A stretch of DNA of 64,000 nucleotides, taken from NCBI RefSeq assembly GCF_030209445.1, contig NZ_JARVSD010000006.1, forward strand, positions 1-64,000. Direction: 5' to 3'. A model generated the notes under the pieces. The model searched no databases and had not been told where the DNA came from. It worked only from the letters and a program-made list of their open reading frames with translations. Both the position numbers and the translations under genes were made by a program. Of this stretch, positions 24,472-33,965 are shown piece by piece (the stretch's first letter is position 1; each line of letters starts with the position of its first letter). This stretch comes from Promicromonospora sp. MEB111 (GTDB lineage Bacteria > Actinomycetota > Actinomycetes > Actinomycetales > Cellulomonadaceae).

Positions 24472-25662
24472 ATGAGCCGGAGCGCGATCGTCGTCGGAGC
24501 AGGGATCGCGGGACTGACCGCTGCCAACGCGCTGACACGCTGCGGGTGGGACGTGCGGGTGCTGGAGCGCTCGCCCGAGCCGCGCACCACCGGCGCGGGC
24601 ATCGTGCTGCTCGCCAACGCGCTGCGCGGCCTCGACGCCGCGGGGGTGGGCGACGCCGTCCGCGCCGTCGGGCAGCGGGCGTATCCCGGCACGCTCCGGG
24701 ACGGCGCGGGACGCGCCCTGGTGCACGTCTCGGCGGAGCAGATCGCCGCCCGGCTCGGCACGGTGGCCATCGCCTTCCACCGGCCCCGGCTCCAGGAGGC
24801 GCTGCTCGACGGGCTCGGCGACGTGGAGGTCACCTACGGTGCCGCGGCAGCGGCCGTCGACCCGGGCGACGCCGCGCGGCCGGCCGTGGTCACGCTCGAC
24901 GACGGCACCACACTGGGCGCCGACCTCGTGGTCGCCGCCGACGGCGTCCGGTCGCGCCTGCGCGCCGCCGTCGCGCCCGACGCCGCGGAACCGGTCTACG
25001 TCGGGTCGACGACCTGGCTCGCCGTGCTCGACAACCCCGGGATCACCGAGATGTCCCAGACCTGGGGCCCGGGCGGCGAGGTGGGCCTGATCGCGCTCGG
25101 CGACGGGCGGCTGTACTGGTACGCCACGCAGGTGGGCCCGGCGGGGCGGCCCACCGGGGACCCCGCCGCCGACCTGGCCGCCGCGCGCGCCGCGTTCGCC
25201 GGCTGGCACGACCCGATCCCGCAGGTGCTGGCGGCGACCACGCCCGAGCAGGTACAGCAGCTCGACCTCTACGGGTTCCCGAAGCCGATCCCGCGCATGG
25301 TCCGCGGCCGGGTGGCCCTGGTCGGCGATGCCGCGCACGCCATGCCGCCGAACGTGGGCCAGGGCGGCTGCCAGGGCATCGAGGACGCCGTCGTGCTGGC
25401 GGCGTCGGTGTCGGGTGGTGCGGGTGGCGCTGGCGGCGACCCCGTGGTCGACGGGCTGGCGGCCTACGACCGGGTGCGCCGGCCCCGAACCTCCGGGGTG
25501 CTCCGCGCGGCGTGGGCAAGCGCGCGGATCGGCGAGCAGCTGGGTAACCCCGCGCTCGTCGGGCTGCGGAACGCGGCACTGCGTGCGCTTCCCGCCCGGG
25601 TCATGCTCGACGGCATGTCGCGGTTCGCGAGGTGGACCCCGCCGACGCTGCCCGTGGGGTGA
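24472..25662 (+). CDS. FAD-dependent monooxygenase (PHBH/UbiH-like)
   Basis: A 396-residue flavoprotein. The Rossmann GxGxxG motif is IVVGAGIAGLTAA at the N-terminus. The DG motif is VVAADGVRSRLRAA (about residues 152-165) and the GD motif is ALVGDAAHAMPPNVGQGG (about 283-300). This is the class A aromatic hydroxylase group (salicylate, 6-hydroxynicotinate, zeaxanthin-epoxidase-like). Substrate unknown. ATG at 24472 is chosen for GGGAGG 4 bases upstream; an ATG at 24457 is in frame but lacks a site. No partner reductase is nearby, as expected for single-component enzymes. Followed by a large SARP-type regulator that may or may not control it. Confidence 0.87.
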   Translation: MSRSAIVVGAGIAGLTAANALTRCGWDVRVLERSPEPRTTGAGIVLLANALRGLDAAGVGDAVRAVGQRAYPGTLRDGAGRALVHVSAEQIAARLGTVAIAFHRPRLQEALLDGLGDVEVTYGAAAAAVDPGDAARPAVVTLDDGTTLGADLVVAADGVRSRLRAAVAPDAAEPVYVGSTTWLAVLDNPGITEMSQTWGPGGEVGLIALGDGRLYWYATQVGPAGRPTGDPAADLAAARAAFAGWHDPIPQVLAATTPEQVQQLDLYGFPKPIPRMVRGRVALVGDAAHAMPPNVGQGGCQGIEDAVVLAASVSGGAGGAGGDPVVDGLAAYDRVRRPRTSGVLRAAWASARIGEQLGNPALVGLRNAALRALPARVMLDGMSRFARWTPPTLPVG

Positions 25663-25753
25663 CGTCCGGCCGGCGCCCTGCCGACCTGACGCTGCCGGTC
25701 CGCGGTGGGAGTACAGGGGCGTCGGCCCAGGTGCACGGCTTAGAGTGGCGCGC

Positions 25754-28700
25754 ATGCAGCACGTCGACCCCGGCCCCCCGACCGGAGCGCTCGGGGAGCA
25801 CCCGGTGGTGGCGGTTCTCGGGCCGGTGGCCGTGCTGTCCGACGCCGGTCCGGTCGCCCCGCGCGGCACCCGCGCAGCCGCCCTCGTGGTGCTGCTCGCG
25901 CTGGCCGCGCCCCGGACGGTCACGGTGTCGGCCCTGGTCGACGCGCTGTGGGCCGACGACCTGCCCGCCAACCCGCGTGCGGCGCTCCAGAGCCTTGTCT
26001 CCCGGCTGCGCTCGCTGCGTCCGGACGTCGTGCGGTTCACCTCCGCGGGGTACGCGCTGGGCGGCCCGAGCGACCTCGACCGGGCGCGTGCGGCCGTGAC
26101 GGAGGCGCGTGAGCTCCTCGGGTCCGCGCGGGTCGCGGGGTCGGACGGCGGCGCGGCACACAGCGCGGTCGGCATTCCCGGCACGTCCCGTGGCGGAGTA
26201 GCGGCGGCCGCCGTCGTCGACGCCGCCCTCGCGCTCTGGCGCGGAGAGCCCGGCGACGGGCTGGACGACGCGACACCCGGCCTCGCACAGGAGCTGCGGG
26301 ACACCGCCGGACGGCTCCGGGACGAGCTGACCACCCTGCGCCGTCGGGCCGCCGCGGCCGCGGGGGACGCCGCGACCGTGACCGTCCTCGGCAGCACGGC
26401 CCTGGCCGCCGACCCCCTCGACGAGGACGCGGCGCGCGACCTCATGACGGCGCTCACGGCCACGGGGCGTCCCGACGAGGCATCGCGCGTGTTCGGACGG
26501 CTGCGGCACGCCCTGGTCGCGGAGCTCGGCACCGACCCCGCACCCGACCTCGTCGCGCTGCACGCGCGCGTCGCCGCGGCGGCGTCAGGCGTGGACAGCA
26601 CAGCGGGCACGACGGGCACTTCCGGCACGGCGTCGGTCCAGGGTGTCGACGGTGCCCCGCCGACCGCCGTCGAACCGCCGCCGGCCGCCGGGCGCACGAC
26701 CGCAGGCCGGTTCGTGCGCGGGCTGCGCGCCGCCGCCACGCCGCTGATCGGGCGCGCGGACGACGTGCGCGCCGTCGTGGGCGAGCTCACCCGGCACCGG
26801 CTGGTGACGATCCTCGGCGCGGGCGGGCTCGGCAAGACCCGGCTGGCCCAGGAGGTGGCGCGCACGGTCGCTGAGGACCGGGCCACGACGCCGTCGGACC
26901 CGCTGGACGGGCTCTCGATCGCGGTCGCCGAGCTCGCGGGCGTGCGCACCGACGACGACGTGGCGCTCGCGATCGCCGACGGGCTCGGGGTGTCGGCGGT
27001 GGGTTCCGCGCGCCTGTCCGACCGGCTGCTCGCCGGCGACCTGCACGACCGCATCGTGGAGCGGGCCCGCACCGCCCGCACCCTCCTCGTGCTGGACAAC
27101 TGCGAGCACGTGCCCGACGGCGCCGCCCGCTGGGCGGACGTCCTGCTCTCCGCCGCCCCCGGCCTGCGGATCCTGACCACGAGCCGTGCGCCCCTGCAGG
27201 TCGCCGCGGAGCAGGTGTACCCGCTGGCGCCGCTCGCCTCGGGCGGTGCGCGAGGCGCGGGGTCCGGGACCGGACGCGGCCCGGCCGCCGAGCTGTTCCG
27301 GCAGCGGGCGCTCGCGGCGCGGCCCGGGGCCCAGCTGCCCGACGCCGTCGTCGCCCGGCTCTGCGACCGGCTCGACGGGCTGCCGCTCGCGATCGAGCTG
27401 GCCGCGGCACGCGTGCGCACCCTGTCGGTCGAGGAGATCGAACGGCACCTCGACGCCCGGTTCGCCCTGCTGCGCGGCGGCGACCGGACCGTGCCCGACC
27501 GGCACCGGACGCTCGAAGCGGTCATCGAGTGGAGCTGGAACCTGCTGGAGCCGTCGCAGCGCGAGCTGTGGCGCCGGGTCTCCGTGCTGCCCGACGGGCT
27601 GTCCGCCCACGCGGCCGCGGCCCTGGGGCGGCTCGTGGTGGACCCGGCCGCCGGCGCCTCGGCGGGGACGGCCGCCGGCGCCGCCGTCGAACCCGAGGGA
27701 GAGCCCGCGCCCGGCCCGGGCGATGTACCGCCCGAGGGGCTCGTCCCGCTCGACGTGCTCGACGACATCGACGGACTCGTGACCCAGTCCCTGCTCGTCG
27801 TCGAGGAGAACCCCGGGCTGCGGGGCCCGGGCGGGGGAGTGCACCGGCCTGCCCCGGTGCGCTACCGGATGCTGGAGACGGTCCGGGAGTTCGGCCTGCT
27901 GCGGCTCGCCGAGGCGGGCGAGGACGACGCCGTCCGCGATGCGCTGCTGAGCTGGGGCATGGGTGTGGCGCGCTGGTGCACGTCCCGGCTGCTCGGGCCG
28001 GAGCAGGTGGCCGCGGTCGACCTCCTGCGGCGCGAGCACGAGAACCTGCTGTTCACGATCCGTCAGGCGGCGCGCGCGGGCCGGCAGGACGTCGTCGTCC
28101 ACGGCTTCGTCGCGCTCGGCGGGGCCTGGACCCTGCGCGGTGCGGAGGAGCGCGCGGCCGACCTGGCGCCCGCCGTCCTCGACGCCGTCACGGGCCGGAC
28201 CGTCCCGGCGGCGGACGCGGACGTGACCGCGCTGGCGCTGGCCTACGCCGCGGCCACCACGGCGTTCTCCGGGATCACGGGCAACCTGCGGGCGCTGGCC
28301 CGGCTCCGGCGCGTGCTGCGCGACCACGGCGACGCGGTGGGACCGCGGACCCGCGCGGTGGCGAGCATGCTGCTGGCGCCCGCACCGGGCGCGGTCCTGG
28401 AGCTGCGCGGCTCGGACGACCCGCTCATCGCCTTTCTCGCCCACCTCGTCGCCTCGCAGGAGGCGGAGAACGCCGGGCGGCTCGACGAGGCGCTCGACGG
28501 CGCCGAGCGCGCCTACCACCTGGCCCAGGGCATCGGCGACGTGGCGAGCCGGGCCGGGGCCGCGATGTTCCTGGCCACCACGGCGTTCGGTGCCGGGGAC
28601 ACGCGGACCGCGAAGCACTGGTCGCGCGTGGCGCGGGAGGGCCTGACGGTCATCGGGGCCGACGGCGCGATGCGGCAGCTCGACTGGGTGGACCTCGGTA

Positions 28701-29446
28701 CCGCGATCACCGACGGTGACCTGGCCGGGGCCGAGCGGATCTGCGCGCGGGTCGAGCGGGCCGGACAGGACGCCGACCAGTCCGAGCGCGGGGGAGACGA
28801 GTCGCGGGCCGTGGTCCGGGCGGGCCGGGCCGAGATCGCCTGGGCGCAGGGTGACGTCGCCGGGGCGCTCGACCTGTACGAGCAGGCGGTGAACGTCTTC
28901 GCGGACCTGCCGGGCGTCGCCGACGACGCGACGTCCGCCGGCCCGGGATCGCCCGCGGCGCCCGCCGTCGGGCCGCCCCCCGCGGGCCGCGGGGACCCGT
29001 CCCCGGCCGCGCCGTGGGCGGTGATCGTGGGGTCCGCCTGGATCGTGCGGCTCGTCGACGCCGGGCACGACGTGCGGGCGCGGCAGGTGGCCGACGTCGT
29101 GCGGCGTCGTGCCGTGCGGCTGTACCGGGAGTGGATGCGCCACGTGGCCGACCACCCCGTGCTCGGCACGGTGTGCCTCGCCGTGGGCGCGGTGCTCACG
29201 GCGGGTCCGCGGCCCGACGCCGCCGTCGGGCTGGAGCTGCTCGCCCTGGCCGAGGCGCTGGGCTCGCGGCAGGACTTCATGGCGCTGCGGCGCGATCCCG
29301 TCCTCGCCGCGGCGGCCGACCGGCACGGTGCCGACGCGGTGGCAGCGGCGCGGGCAAGGATCGCGGCGATCTCCCGCGAGGACCTCGCGGAGCACGCCCT
29401 GACGACCCTGGAGAACCTGTCCACGGCGGAGCTGGTCGCCGGCTGA
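25754..29446 (+). CDS. SARP/AfsR-type transcriptional regulator with ATPase and TPR domains
   Basis: A 1230-residue regulator. An N-terminal OmpR-like winged helix (about 15-100: AALVVLLALAAPRTVTVSALVDALW) is followed by a bacterial transcriptional activator domain (BTAD, about 110-270). An NB-ARC/STAND ATPase has Walker A GAGGLGKTRLA (about 353-363) and Walker B LLVLDNCEHV. Then come a winged-helix segment (RTLEAVIEWSWNLLEPSQR) and a long C-terminal helical, TPR-like region from about 750. This resembles AfsR/SARP activators that switch on secondary metabolism or stress genes. It has long Ala/Gly/Pro linkers. ATG start, apparently leaderless: TAGAGT at 25741-25746, 7 bases before the ATG. 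Its target is not evident; the monooxygenase upstream is a candidate. Confidence 0.85.
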   Translation: MQHVDPGPPTGALGEHPVVAVLGPVAVLSDAGPVAPRGTRAAALVVLLALAAPRTVTVSALVDALWADDLPANPRAALQSLVSRLRSLRPDVVRFTSAGYALGGPSDLDRARAAVTEARELLGSARVAGSDGGAAHSAVGIPGTSRGGVAAAAVVDAALALWRGEPGDGLDDATPGLAQELRDTAGRLRDELTTLRRRAAAAAGDAATVTVLGSTALAADPLDEDAARDLMTALTATGRPDEASRVFGRLRHALVAELGTDPAPDLVALHARVAAAASGVDSTAGTTGTSGTASVQGVDGAPPTAVEPPPAAGRTTAGRFVRGLRAAATPLIGRADDVRAVVGELTRHRLVTILGAGGLGKTRLAQEVARTVAEDRATTPSDPLDGLSIAVAELAGVRTDDDVALAIADGLGVSAVGSARLSDRLLAGDLHDRIVERARTARTLLVLDNCEHVPDGAARWADVLLSAAPGLRILTTSRAPLQVAAEQVYPLAPLASGGARGAGSGTGRGPAAELFRQRALAARPGAQLPDAVVARLCDRLDGLPLAIELAAARVRTLSVEEIERHLDARFALLRGGDRTVPDRHRTLEAVIEWSWNLLEPSQRELWRRVSVLPDGLSAHAAAALGRLVVDPAAGASAGTAAGAAVEPEGEPAPGPGDVPPEGLVPLDVLDDIDGLVTQSLLVVEENPGLRGPGGGVHRPAPVRYRMLETVREFGLLRLAEAGEDDAVRDALLSWGMGVARWCTSRLLGPEQVAAVDLLRREHENLLFTIRQAARAGRQDVVVHGFVALGGAWTLRGAEERAADLAPAVLDAVTGRTVPAADADVTALALAYAAATTAFSGITGNLRALARLRRVLRDHGDAVGPRTRAVASMLLAPAPGAVLELRGSDDPLIAFLAHLVASQEAENAGRLDEALDGAERAYHLAQGIGDVASRAGAAMFLATTAFGAGDTRTAKHWSRVAREGLTVIGADGAMRQLDWVDLGTAITDGDLAGAERICARVERAGQDADQSERGGDESRAVVRAGRAEIAWAQGDVAGALDLYEQAVNVFADLPGVADDATSAGPGSPAAPAVGPPPAGRGDPSPAAPWAVIVGSAWIVRLVDAGHDVRARQVADVVRRRAVRLYREWMRHVADHPVLGTVCLAVGAVLTAGPRPDAAVGLELLALAEALGSRQDFMALRRDPVLAAAADRHGADAVAAARARIAAISREDLAEHALTTLENLSTAELVAG

Positions 29447-29476
29447 GCCCGGCTGGGCTGGTCGTGCCGGGCGGTT

Positions 29477-29530
29477 GAACGTAGGGATCGTCGCTCCATG
29501 AGCAGTCATGGAGCGACGATCCCTACGTTC
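29477..29530. terminator. perfect 25-bp palindrome between convergent genes
   Basis: Arms 29477-29501 and 29506-29530 are exact reverse complements with a 4-base loop (GCAG). It lies between the regulator gene (plus, stop 29446) and the ABC permease gene (minus, stop 29567), so a bidirectional terminator is the simplest role. No T tract. Confidence 0.85.
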
Positions 29531-29566
29531 GACGCCGCGCAGCAGTCCGCGGCGGGCAGCGGCCGG

Positions 29567-30388
29567 TCAGGCCTTGCGCAGGTAGCTGCGGACCGCGATC
29601 GGGGCGAAGATCACCACGACCACCGCCGCGCTCAGCAGCGTCCAGCCCACGTCGGCCGTGACCAGGCCCTCGTTCGCGAGGGACCGCACGGCGGAGACCA
29701 GGTGGGACACCGGGTTGACCTCGACGAACGCCTGCATCCAGCCCGGGAGGGTGTCGACCTCGACGAACGCGTTGGACAGGAACGTCAGGGGGAACAGGAC
29801 CATGAACGACACGCCCTGCACGAACGTGGCCGAGCGCGCGATCACGCCGATGTAGGCGAAGATCCAGCTCAGCGCCCACGCGCAGACGATCACGAGCAGG
29901 CCGGCGAGCACCACGCCGCCGAAGCCGCCGCCGGGGCGCCAGCCCATGACCAGGCCGGTCAGGAACGTGATGGTCGTCGCCACGAGGTACCGGACGGTGT
30001 CGGCGAGCAGGGCGCCGGCCAGTGGCGCGATGCGCGCGATCGGCAGGGAGCGGAACCGGTCGAACACGCCTTTGTCCATGTCCTCGCGGAGCTGGACGCC
30101 GGTCACGACGGACGCCGTGATCACCGTCTGCGCCAGGATGCCGGGGATGATCAGCGGCAGGTAGGCACCGACGCTGCCGGAGACCGCGCCGCCGAACAGG
30201 TACGTGAACATCAGCGTGAAGATGATCGGCTGGAAGGTCACGTCGATGAGCTGCTCGGGGGTGTGCCGCACCTTGAGCAGGCCGCGGTACGCCATGGTGA
30301 ACGACTGGGAGACGGTGGCGGCCAGGCCGACCCGGGCCGGCTGGATCGTGGCCGTGTGCGGCGCGGGGGCCAGGGTGGCGGTGCTCAT
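29567..30388 (-). CDS. ABC-2 type permease, DrrB-like
   Basis: A 273-residue membrane component with six likely membrane segments (FQPIIFTLMFTYLFGG, IIPGILAQTVITASVV, YLVATTITFLTGLVMG, WALSWIFAYIGVIA, VSFMVLFPLTFLSNAFVEV, LLSAAVVVVIFAPIAV). The PLTFLSNAFVEVDTLPGWMQ stretch is the DrrB/NodJ signature region. It forms an exporter with the DrrA-like ATPase, whose stop overlaps its ATG. Probable drug, antibiotic or lipid exporter; substrate unknown. The start at 30388 ([10 protein letters not shown]) is chosen over much longer open frame upstream that only shadows the ATPase. Confidence 0.9.
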   Translation of the reverse strand: MSTATLAPAPHTATIQPARVGLAATVSQSFTMAYRGLLKVRHTPEQLIDVTFQPIIFTLMFTYLFGGAVSGSVGAYLPLIIPGILAQTVITASVVTGVQLREDMDKGVFDRFRSLPIARIAPLAGALLADTVRYLVATTITFLTGLVMGWRPGGGFGGVVLAGLLVIVCAWALSWIFAYIGVIARSATFVQGVSFMVLFPLTFLSNAFVEVDTLPGWMQAFVEVNPVSHLVSAVRSLANEGLVTADVGWTLLSAAVVVVIFAPIAVRSYLRKA

Positions 30389-31389
30389 GCGGTCACCTTC
30401 TCGGTGTCGTTCCGGGTGTTCTCGGGGCTGCCGGCAGCGGGGGCGTCGTCGGACGCCGCGTGGCCGGTGAGGTTCAGGAAGACCTCGTCCAGGGTCGGCT
30501 TGTCCAGGCTGACGGAGTCGATCGGCACCCCGGCGTCCCGGAACCGGACCAGCAGGTCCGCGACGGCCTCGGCGTGGGGGACCGGCACGGTGACGCGCAG
30601 CCCCTCCGGCGCGACGGCGCCCGCGGCGCCGAAGACCTGCTGCACCAGGCTGAGCGCGGTGCCGAGGTCGTCGGCGTCGGCGAGCCCGACCTGGAGCGAC
30701 TGGGCGCCGACGGTGGCCTTGAGCTCGTCGGCGGTGCCCTCGGCGACCACCGTGCCGCGGTCGATGACCGCGATCCGGTCGGCGAGCTGGTCGGCCTCGT
30801 CGAGGTACTGGGTGGTGAGCAGCACCGTGGAGCCGTCCGCGACCAGGCGGCGGATCGTGTCCCACATCTGGTTGCGGGTGCGCGGGTCCAGGCCCGTGGT
30901 GGGCTCGTCCAGGAAGATGAGCGGCGGCCGGGCGATCAGGCTGGCCGCCAGGTCGAGCCGGCGGCGCATGCCGCCGGAGTAGTTGCGCAGCGGCCGCCGG
31001 GCGGCGTCGGTCAGCGAGAACTCCTCCAGGAGCTCGGCCGACTTGGCCCTCGCGGCGCGTGCGGACAGCCCGAGCAGCCGCCCGAAGACCACGAGGTTCT
31101 CGGTGGCGCTCAGCGTCTCGTCGACCGACGCGTACTGGCCCGTCACCCCGATCAGGGAGCGTACGGCGGCGCCCTCGCGGGCGATGTCGTGGCCGAAGAT
31201 GCGGGCCTCGCCGCCGTCGGGCCGGAGCAGGGTGGCGAGCATGCGGATGGTCGTGGTCTTGCCCGCGCCGTTGGGCCCGAGCACGCCGTAGACGGTCCCG
31301 GTGCGGACGGTGAGGTCGACGCCGTCCACGGCGCGGTTGTCGCCGAAGATCTTGACGAGGCCCTGTGCCTCGATCGCGTTCGTGTTCAT
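30385..31389 (-). CDS. ABC transporter ATP-binding protein, DrrA-like
   Basis: A 334-residue ATPase. Walker A is [10 protein letters not shown] (about 39-48), Q-loop [18 protein letters not shown], signature [13 protein letters not shown], Walker [14 protein letters not shown], then the H-loop region. The extra C-terminal domain of the daunorubicin-resistance (DrrA) group is present, ending with [18 protein letters not shown]. First gene of the DrrA-DrrB pair on the minus strand. A weak -10-like CACGCT lies 6 bases before the ATG, with no ribosome site, so it may be leaderless. A disordered tail follows the domain. Confidence 0.93.
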   Translation of the reverse strand: MNTNAIEAQGLVKIFGDNRAVDGVDLTVRTGTVYGVLGPNGAGKTTTIRMLATLLRPDGGEARIFGHDIAREGAAVRSLIGVTGQYASVDETLSATENLVVFGRLLGLSARAARAKSAELLEEFSLTDAARRPLRNYSGGMRRRLDLAASLIARPPLIFLDEPTTGLDPRTRNQMWDTIRRLVADGSTVLLTTQYLDEADQLADRIAVIDRGTVVAEGTADELKATVGAQSLQVGLADADDLGTALSLVQQVFGAAGAVAPEGLRVTVPVPHAEAVADLLVRFRDAGVPIDSVSLDKPTLDEVFLNLTGHAASDDAPAAGSPENTRNDTEKVTA

Positions 31390-31476
31390 GCCCCCAGCGT
31401 GCGGGGGGCCGCTCGCACGGGACTGTCAGACCGCTGTCACGGCGCGCTCACCGTGCAGTTCGGCGCGGACGCGACG

Positions 31477-32400
31477 TCAGCGCACCCGCGTCGTCAGCCA
31501 CACGCGGGTGGTGCCCGCGATGAGCGCGGCCGCGCCGATCATGTGCAGCCCGACGAGCAGCTCGGGCAGGTCGGTGAAGTACTGCACGTACCCGATCAGG
31601 CCCTGCGCCAGCGTGATGACGAGCAGGATGACGGCCGCACGGCGCACCTCGGCCGGGCCGCGACGGACCGCCACGAGGAAGGCGGCCAGGGCAGCCAGGA
31701 ACACCCACACCGCGGCGGCGTGCCACCTGGTCAGGAGCGCCGGGTCGATGGCGAACCGGTAGCCCACCTCGGAGTCGCCGCTGTGCGGGCCGGCTCCGGT
31801 GGTCAGCACGCCGAGCACGACCACGACGGCGGTCAGCCCGGCCAGGGCCCACGCGAGGGTGCGCACGCGCGGCGGGACCACGAGCCGCGGGGCTCCGTCG
31901 CCCTCGCCGTGCCGGTGCAGCAGGTACAGGGACACGGCGACCAGCGCGCCGGAGACCGCGAAGTGCAGGGACACCCAGCCCGGGTGCAGGTGGAGCAGCA
32001 CCACGATGCCGCCGATCAGGGCCTGCATCATCACGCCCACGATCGGCGCCAGGCCGAGCATGCGGTAGGACGCCGTGCGCTTCAGGTCGGTGCACACCAG
32101 CACCGCGAGCAGCACCGCGACGACCCCCAGCACGCCCGTCAGCGTGCGGTTGCCGAACTCGATGTAGGGGTGCAGCGTCGTCGCCTCGTGGAACTGCGGC
32201 GTGAAGCTGCCGGGCTCGCACTGCGGCCAGGTGGAGCAGCCCAGGCCCGAGTCCGTGAGCCGCACGGCACCGCCGGTCCCGATGATGCCGATCTGGCCGA
32301 TCAGGTTCGCGATCAGGACCGCGCGGGTCCAGTGGCGAAAGCGGTCCACGCGGCCGGGGAGCGCGTCGAGCCAGGAGACGGGGGCGGCGGGTGCGGTCAC
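31477..32400 (-). CDS. ctaA: heme A synthase (CtaA/COX15)
   Basis: A 307-residue polytopic enzyme converting heme O to heme A for aa3-type cytochrome oxidase. It has eight hydrophobic segments in two repeats. Heme-binding histidines lie in TLHPYIEFGNRTLTG, LHLHPGWVSLHFAVSG, RWHAAAVW and GLHMIGAAAL, and the conserved Cys pair in SGLGCSTWPQCEPG. I take GTG at 32400 as the start because a -10-like TAGCGT lies 7 bases before it on the minus strand with no ribosome site (leaderless). The open frame extends further to 32493, but that region is low-complexity. The usual neighbour ctaB is not here. Confidence 0.9.
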   Translation of the reverse strand: MTAPAAPVSWLDALPGRVDRFRHWTRAVLIANLIGQIGIIGTGGAVRLTDSGLGCSTWPQCEPGSFTPQFHEATTLHPYIEFGNRTLTGVLGVVAVLLAVLVCTDLKRTASYRMLGLAPIVGVMMQALIGGIVVLLHLHPGWVSLHFAVSGALVAVSLYLLHRHGEGDGAPRLVVPPRVRTLAWALAGLTAVVVVLGVLTTGAGPHSGDSEVGYRFAIDPALLTRWHAAAVWVFLAALAAFLVAVRRGPAEVRRAAVILLVITLAQGLIGYVQYFTDLPELLVGLHMIGAAALIAGTTRVWLTTRVR

Positions 32401-32494
32401 GGGTCCCACGCTAGTGCCCGACGACGGCGCCGCCTCCCGTGCTGGTCCCGCACCGGGTGTGATTCTTTGCCGACTAGCTGTCAGGAACGCCACA

Positions 32495-32521
32495 GGGGCC
32501 CCGGCGCGATGCCGGGACCCC
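32495..32521 (-). terminator. terminator after subtilase gene
   Basis: GGGGCCCCGGC (32495-32505) pairs with GCCGGGACCCC (32511-32521) through a 5-base loop, with one mismatch. It lies about 30 bases downstream of the minus-strand subtilase stop. Confidence 0.7.
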
Positions 32522-32552
32522 CGCGTGACCGTGACGAGGAGGAGCTGGACGG

Positions 32553-33767
32553 TCAGAGACCGCTGACGTTGAGCAGCAGGTTCGGCGAACCGGTGCCCGG
32601 GTCGGTCACGGCGTCCTGCACCGCGGCGCCCGTGAGGGCGTCGCCGACCTCGGCCGGCGTCGCGCCCGGGTTGCCGCCCAGCACGAGCGCAGCGGCGCCC
32701 GCGACGTGCGGCGTGGCCATCGAGGTACCGCTGATGGTGTTCGTGGCGGTGTCGCCGGTGTACCAGGCCGACGTGATGTCGGTACCGGGCGCGAAGAGGT
32801 CCACGCAGGTGCCGATGTTGGAGTACACGGCGCGGGCGTCCGTGTCCTCGGTGGCGCCCACCGTGAGGGCCTCCGGCGTGGAGCCCGGCGAGCCGTCGCA
32901 GGCGTCGGCGGCGTAGTCGTTGCCGGCCGCCAGGGCGAAGGTGACCCCGTCCGCGACGGCCTCGGACACGGCGTCGTTCACGGCCTGCGAGAAGCCGCCG
33001 CCGAGCGACATGTTGGCCACGGCCGGCTCGCCGGCCTGGTGGTCGGCCGTCACCCAGTCGATGCCGGCGATGACACCGTCGTACGTCCCGGAACCGCCGC
33101 AGTCCAGCACCCGGACCGCGACGAGCGAGACGTCCTTGGCGACGCCGTAGGCAGAGCCGCCCACGGTGCCCGCGACGTGCGTGCCGTGGCCCGCGCAGTC
33201 GGTGGCGTCGTCGTCGTTGTCCACGGTGTCGGTGCCGCTGACCGCGCGGCCGCCGAAGTCCTCGTGGGTGGTCAGGATGCCGGTGTCGACGATGTACGCC
33301 GTCACGCCCGAGCCCGAGTTCCCGTAGGTGTACGAGTCGTCGAGCGGCAGGCTCTCCTGGTCGATGCGGTCCAGGCCCCAGGAGGGGACCGGCGACTGCG
33401 TGTCCGTCGCGGTCATCACCCGGTTCTGCTCCACGTACGCGACGGACGGGTCCGCCTCGAGCCGCTCGGCCTGCGCCGCCGACATCGACGCCGAGAAGCC
33501 GCGCACCGCGTTGGTGTAGGAGCGCTGCACCTCGCCGCCGTACTCCTGCACCAGGCCGCTGGCCGCGGCGCGGACCTGACCCTTGCTGACACCGCTGTCC
33601 TTGAGGACCACGATGTACGAGTCCTCGATCAGCGCGCCCGCGACGGGCGCGGGTGCCTCGTCCGGCGTCGCCGAGGCCACGGCTGCTGCCGCCGGGGCCG
33701 CCGCGAGGGCGATCGCGATACCGGCGCCGACGATCAGCCGACGACGGTTGCTGTGAGTGGAAGTCAC
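32553..33767 (-). CDS. secreted subtilisin-family (S8, proteinase K-like) serine protease
   Basis: A 404-residue exported protease. A signal peptide (RRRLIVGAGIAIALAAAPAAAA, then a cut near ASA) is followed by an I9 inhibitor propeptide (about 45-118: DSYIVVLKDSGV ... YVEQNRVM). The S8 domain has catalytic Asp161 (VDTGI), His194 (HGTHVAG), oxyanion Asn283 (AAGND) and Ser349 (SGTSMATPH). The length fits proteinase K or aqualysin enzymes without extra C-terminal domains. It probably degrades external protein as a nutrient source. GTG start with GGGAGG about 5 bases upstream. Upstream lie AT-rich promoter-like sequence and the 14-bp repeats. Confidence 0.95.
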   Translation of the reverse strand: MTSTHSNRRRLIVGAGIAIALAAAPAAAAVASATPDEAPAPVAGALIEDSYIVVLKDSGVSKGQVRAAASGLVQEYGGEVQRSYTNAVRGFSASMSAAQAERLEADPSVAYVEQNRVMTATDTQSPVPSWGLDRIDQESLPLDDSYTYGNSGSGVTAYIVDTGILTTHEDFGGRAVSGTDTVDNDDDATDCAGHGTHVAGTVGGSAYGVAKDVSLVAVRVLDCGGSGTYDGVIAGIDWVTADHQAGEPAVANMSLGGGFSQAVNDAVSEAVADGVTFALAAGNDYAADACDGSPGSTPEALTVGATEDTDARAVYSNIGTCVDLFAPGTDITSAWYTGDTATNTISGTSMATPHVAGAAALVLGGNPGATPAEVGDALTGAAVQDAVTDPGTGSPNLLLNVSGL

Positions 33768-33897
33768 GCTGCCTCCCTGGGGAATGTAGGTGAAGTAGAC
33801 CCTAGATGGGCATATTTCACCCGCATACCCTACGAATTGGTCATACTCCCCGGGTATGGGGTTGGGGATTTACTTACCCAAACCGGGCAGGGAGCAT
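33768..33897 (-). promoter_or_regulatory. promoter region of the subtilase gene
   Basis: This is the first part of a 382-base gap. It is clearly AT-richer than the surroundings and holds CATAC/GTATG and ATACCC/GGGTAT dyads near 33830-33860. No exact -35/-10 pair is assigned. Confidence 0.35.
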
Positions 33898-33939
33898 GCG
33901 TTGCATGGCCTGCGTTGCAATGCCCGCGTTGCAGGGCGT
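33898..33939. repeat. three 14-bp direct repeats with a GCGTTGCA core
   Basis: GCGTTGCA occurs at 33898, 33912 and 33926, at an exact 14-base spacing, each followed by a related hexamer (TGGCCT, ATGCCC, GGGCGT). It lies 130 bases upstream of the protease start and directly beside the palindromic cluster. Iteron-like spacing could suit a DNA-binding protein, but no function is shown. Confidence 0.75.
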
Positions 33940-33965
33940 GGCGGTGGGCTCTGCTGTGCCGTGAC

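Noticed and set aside
22417-27768. A 1783-codon minus-strand open frame
   Set aside because: Antisense to the DUF4230, zinc-type, monooxygenase and SARP genes; Ser/Arg/Pro-rich without domains.
29498-30982. A 494-codon plus-strand frame over the DrrAB-like genes
   Set aside because: His/Arg/Gly-rich shadow of the minus-strand transporter genes, starting inside the perfect palindrome.
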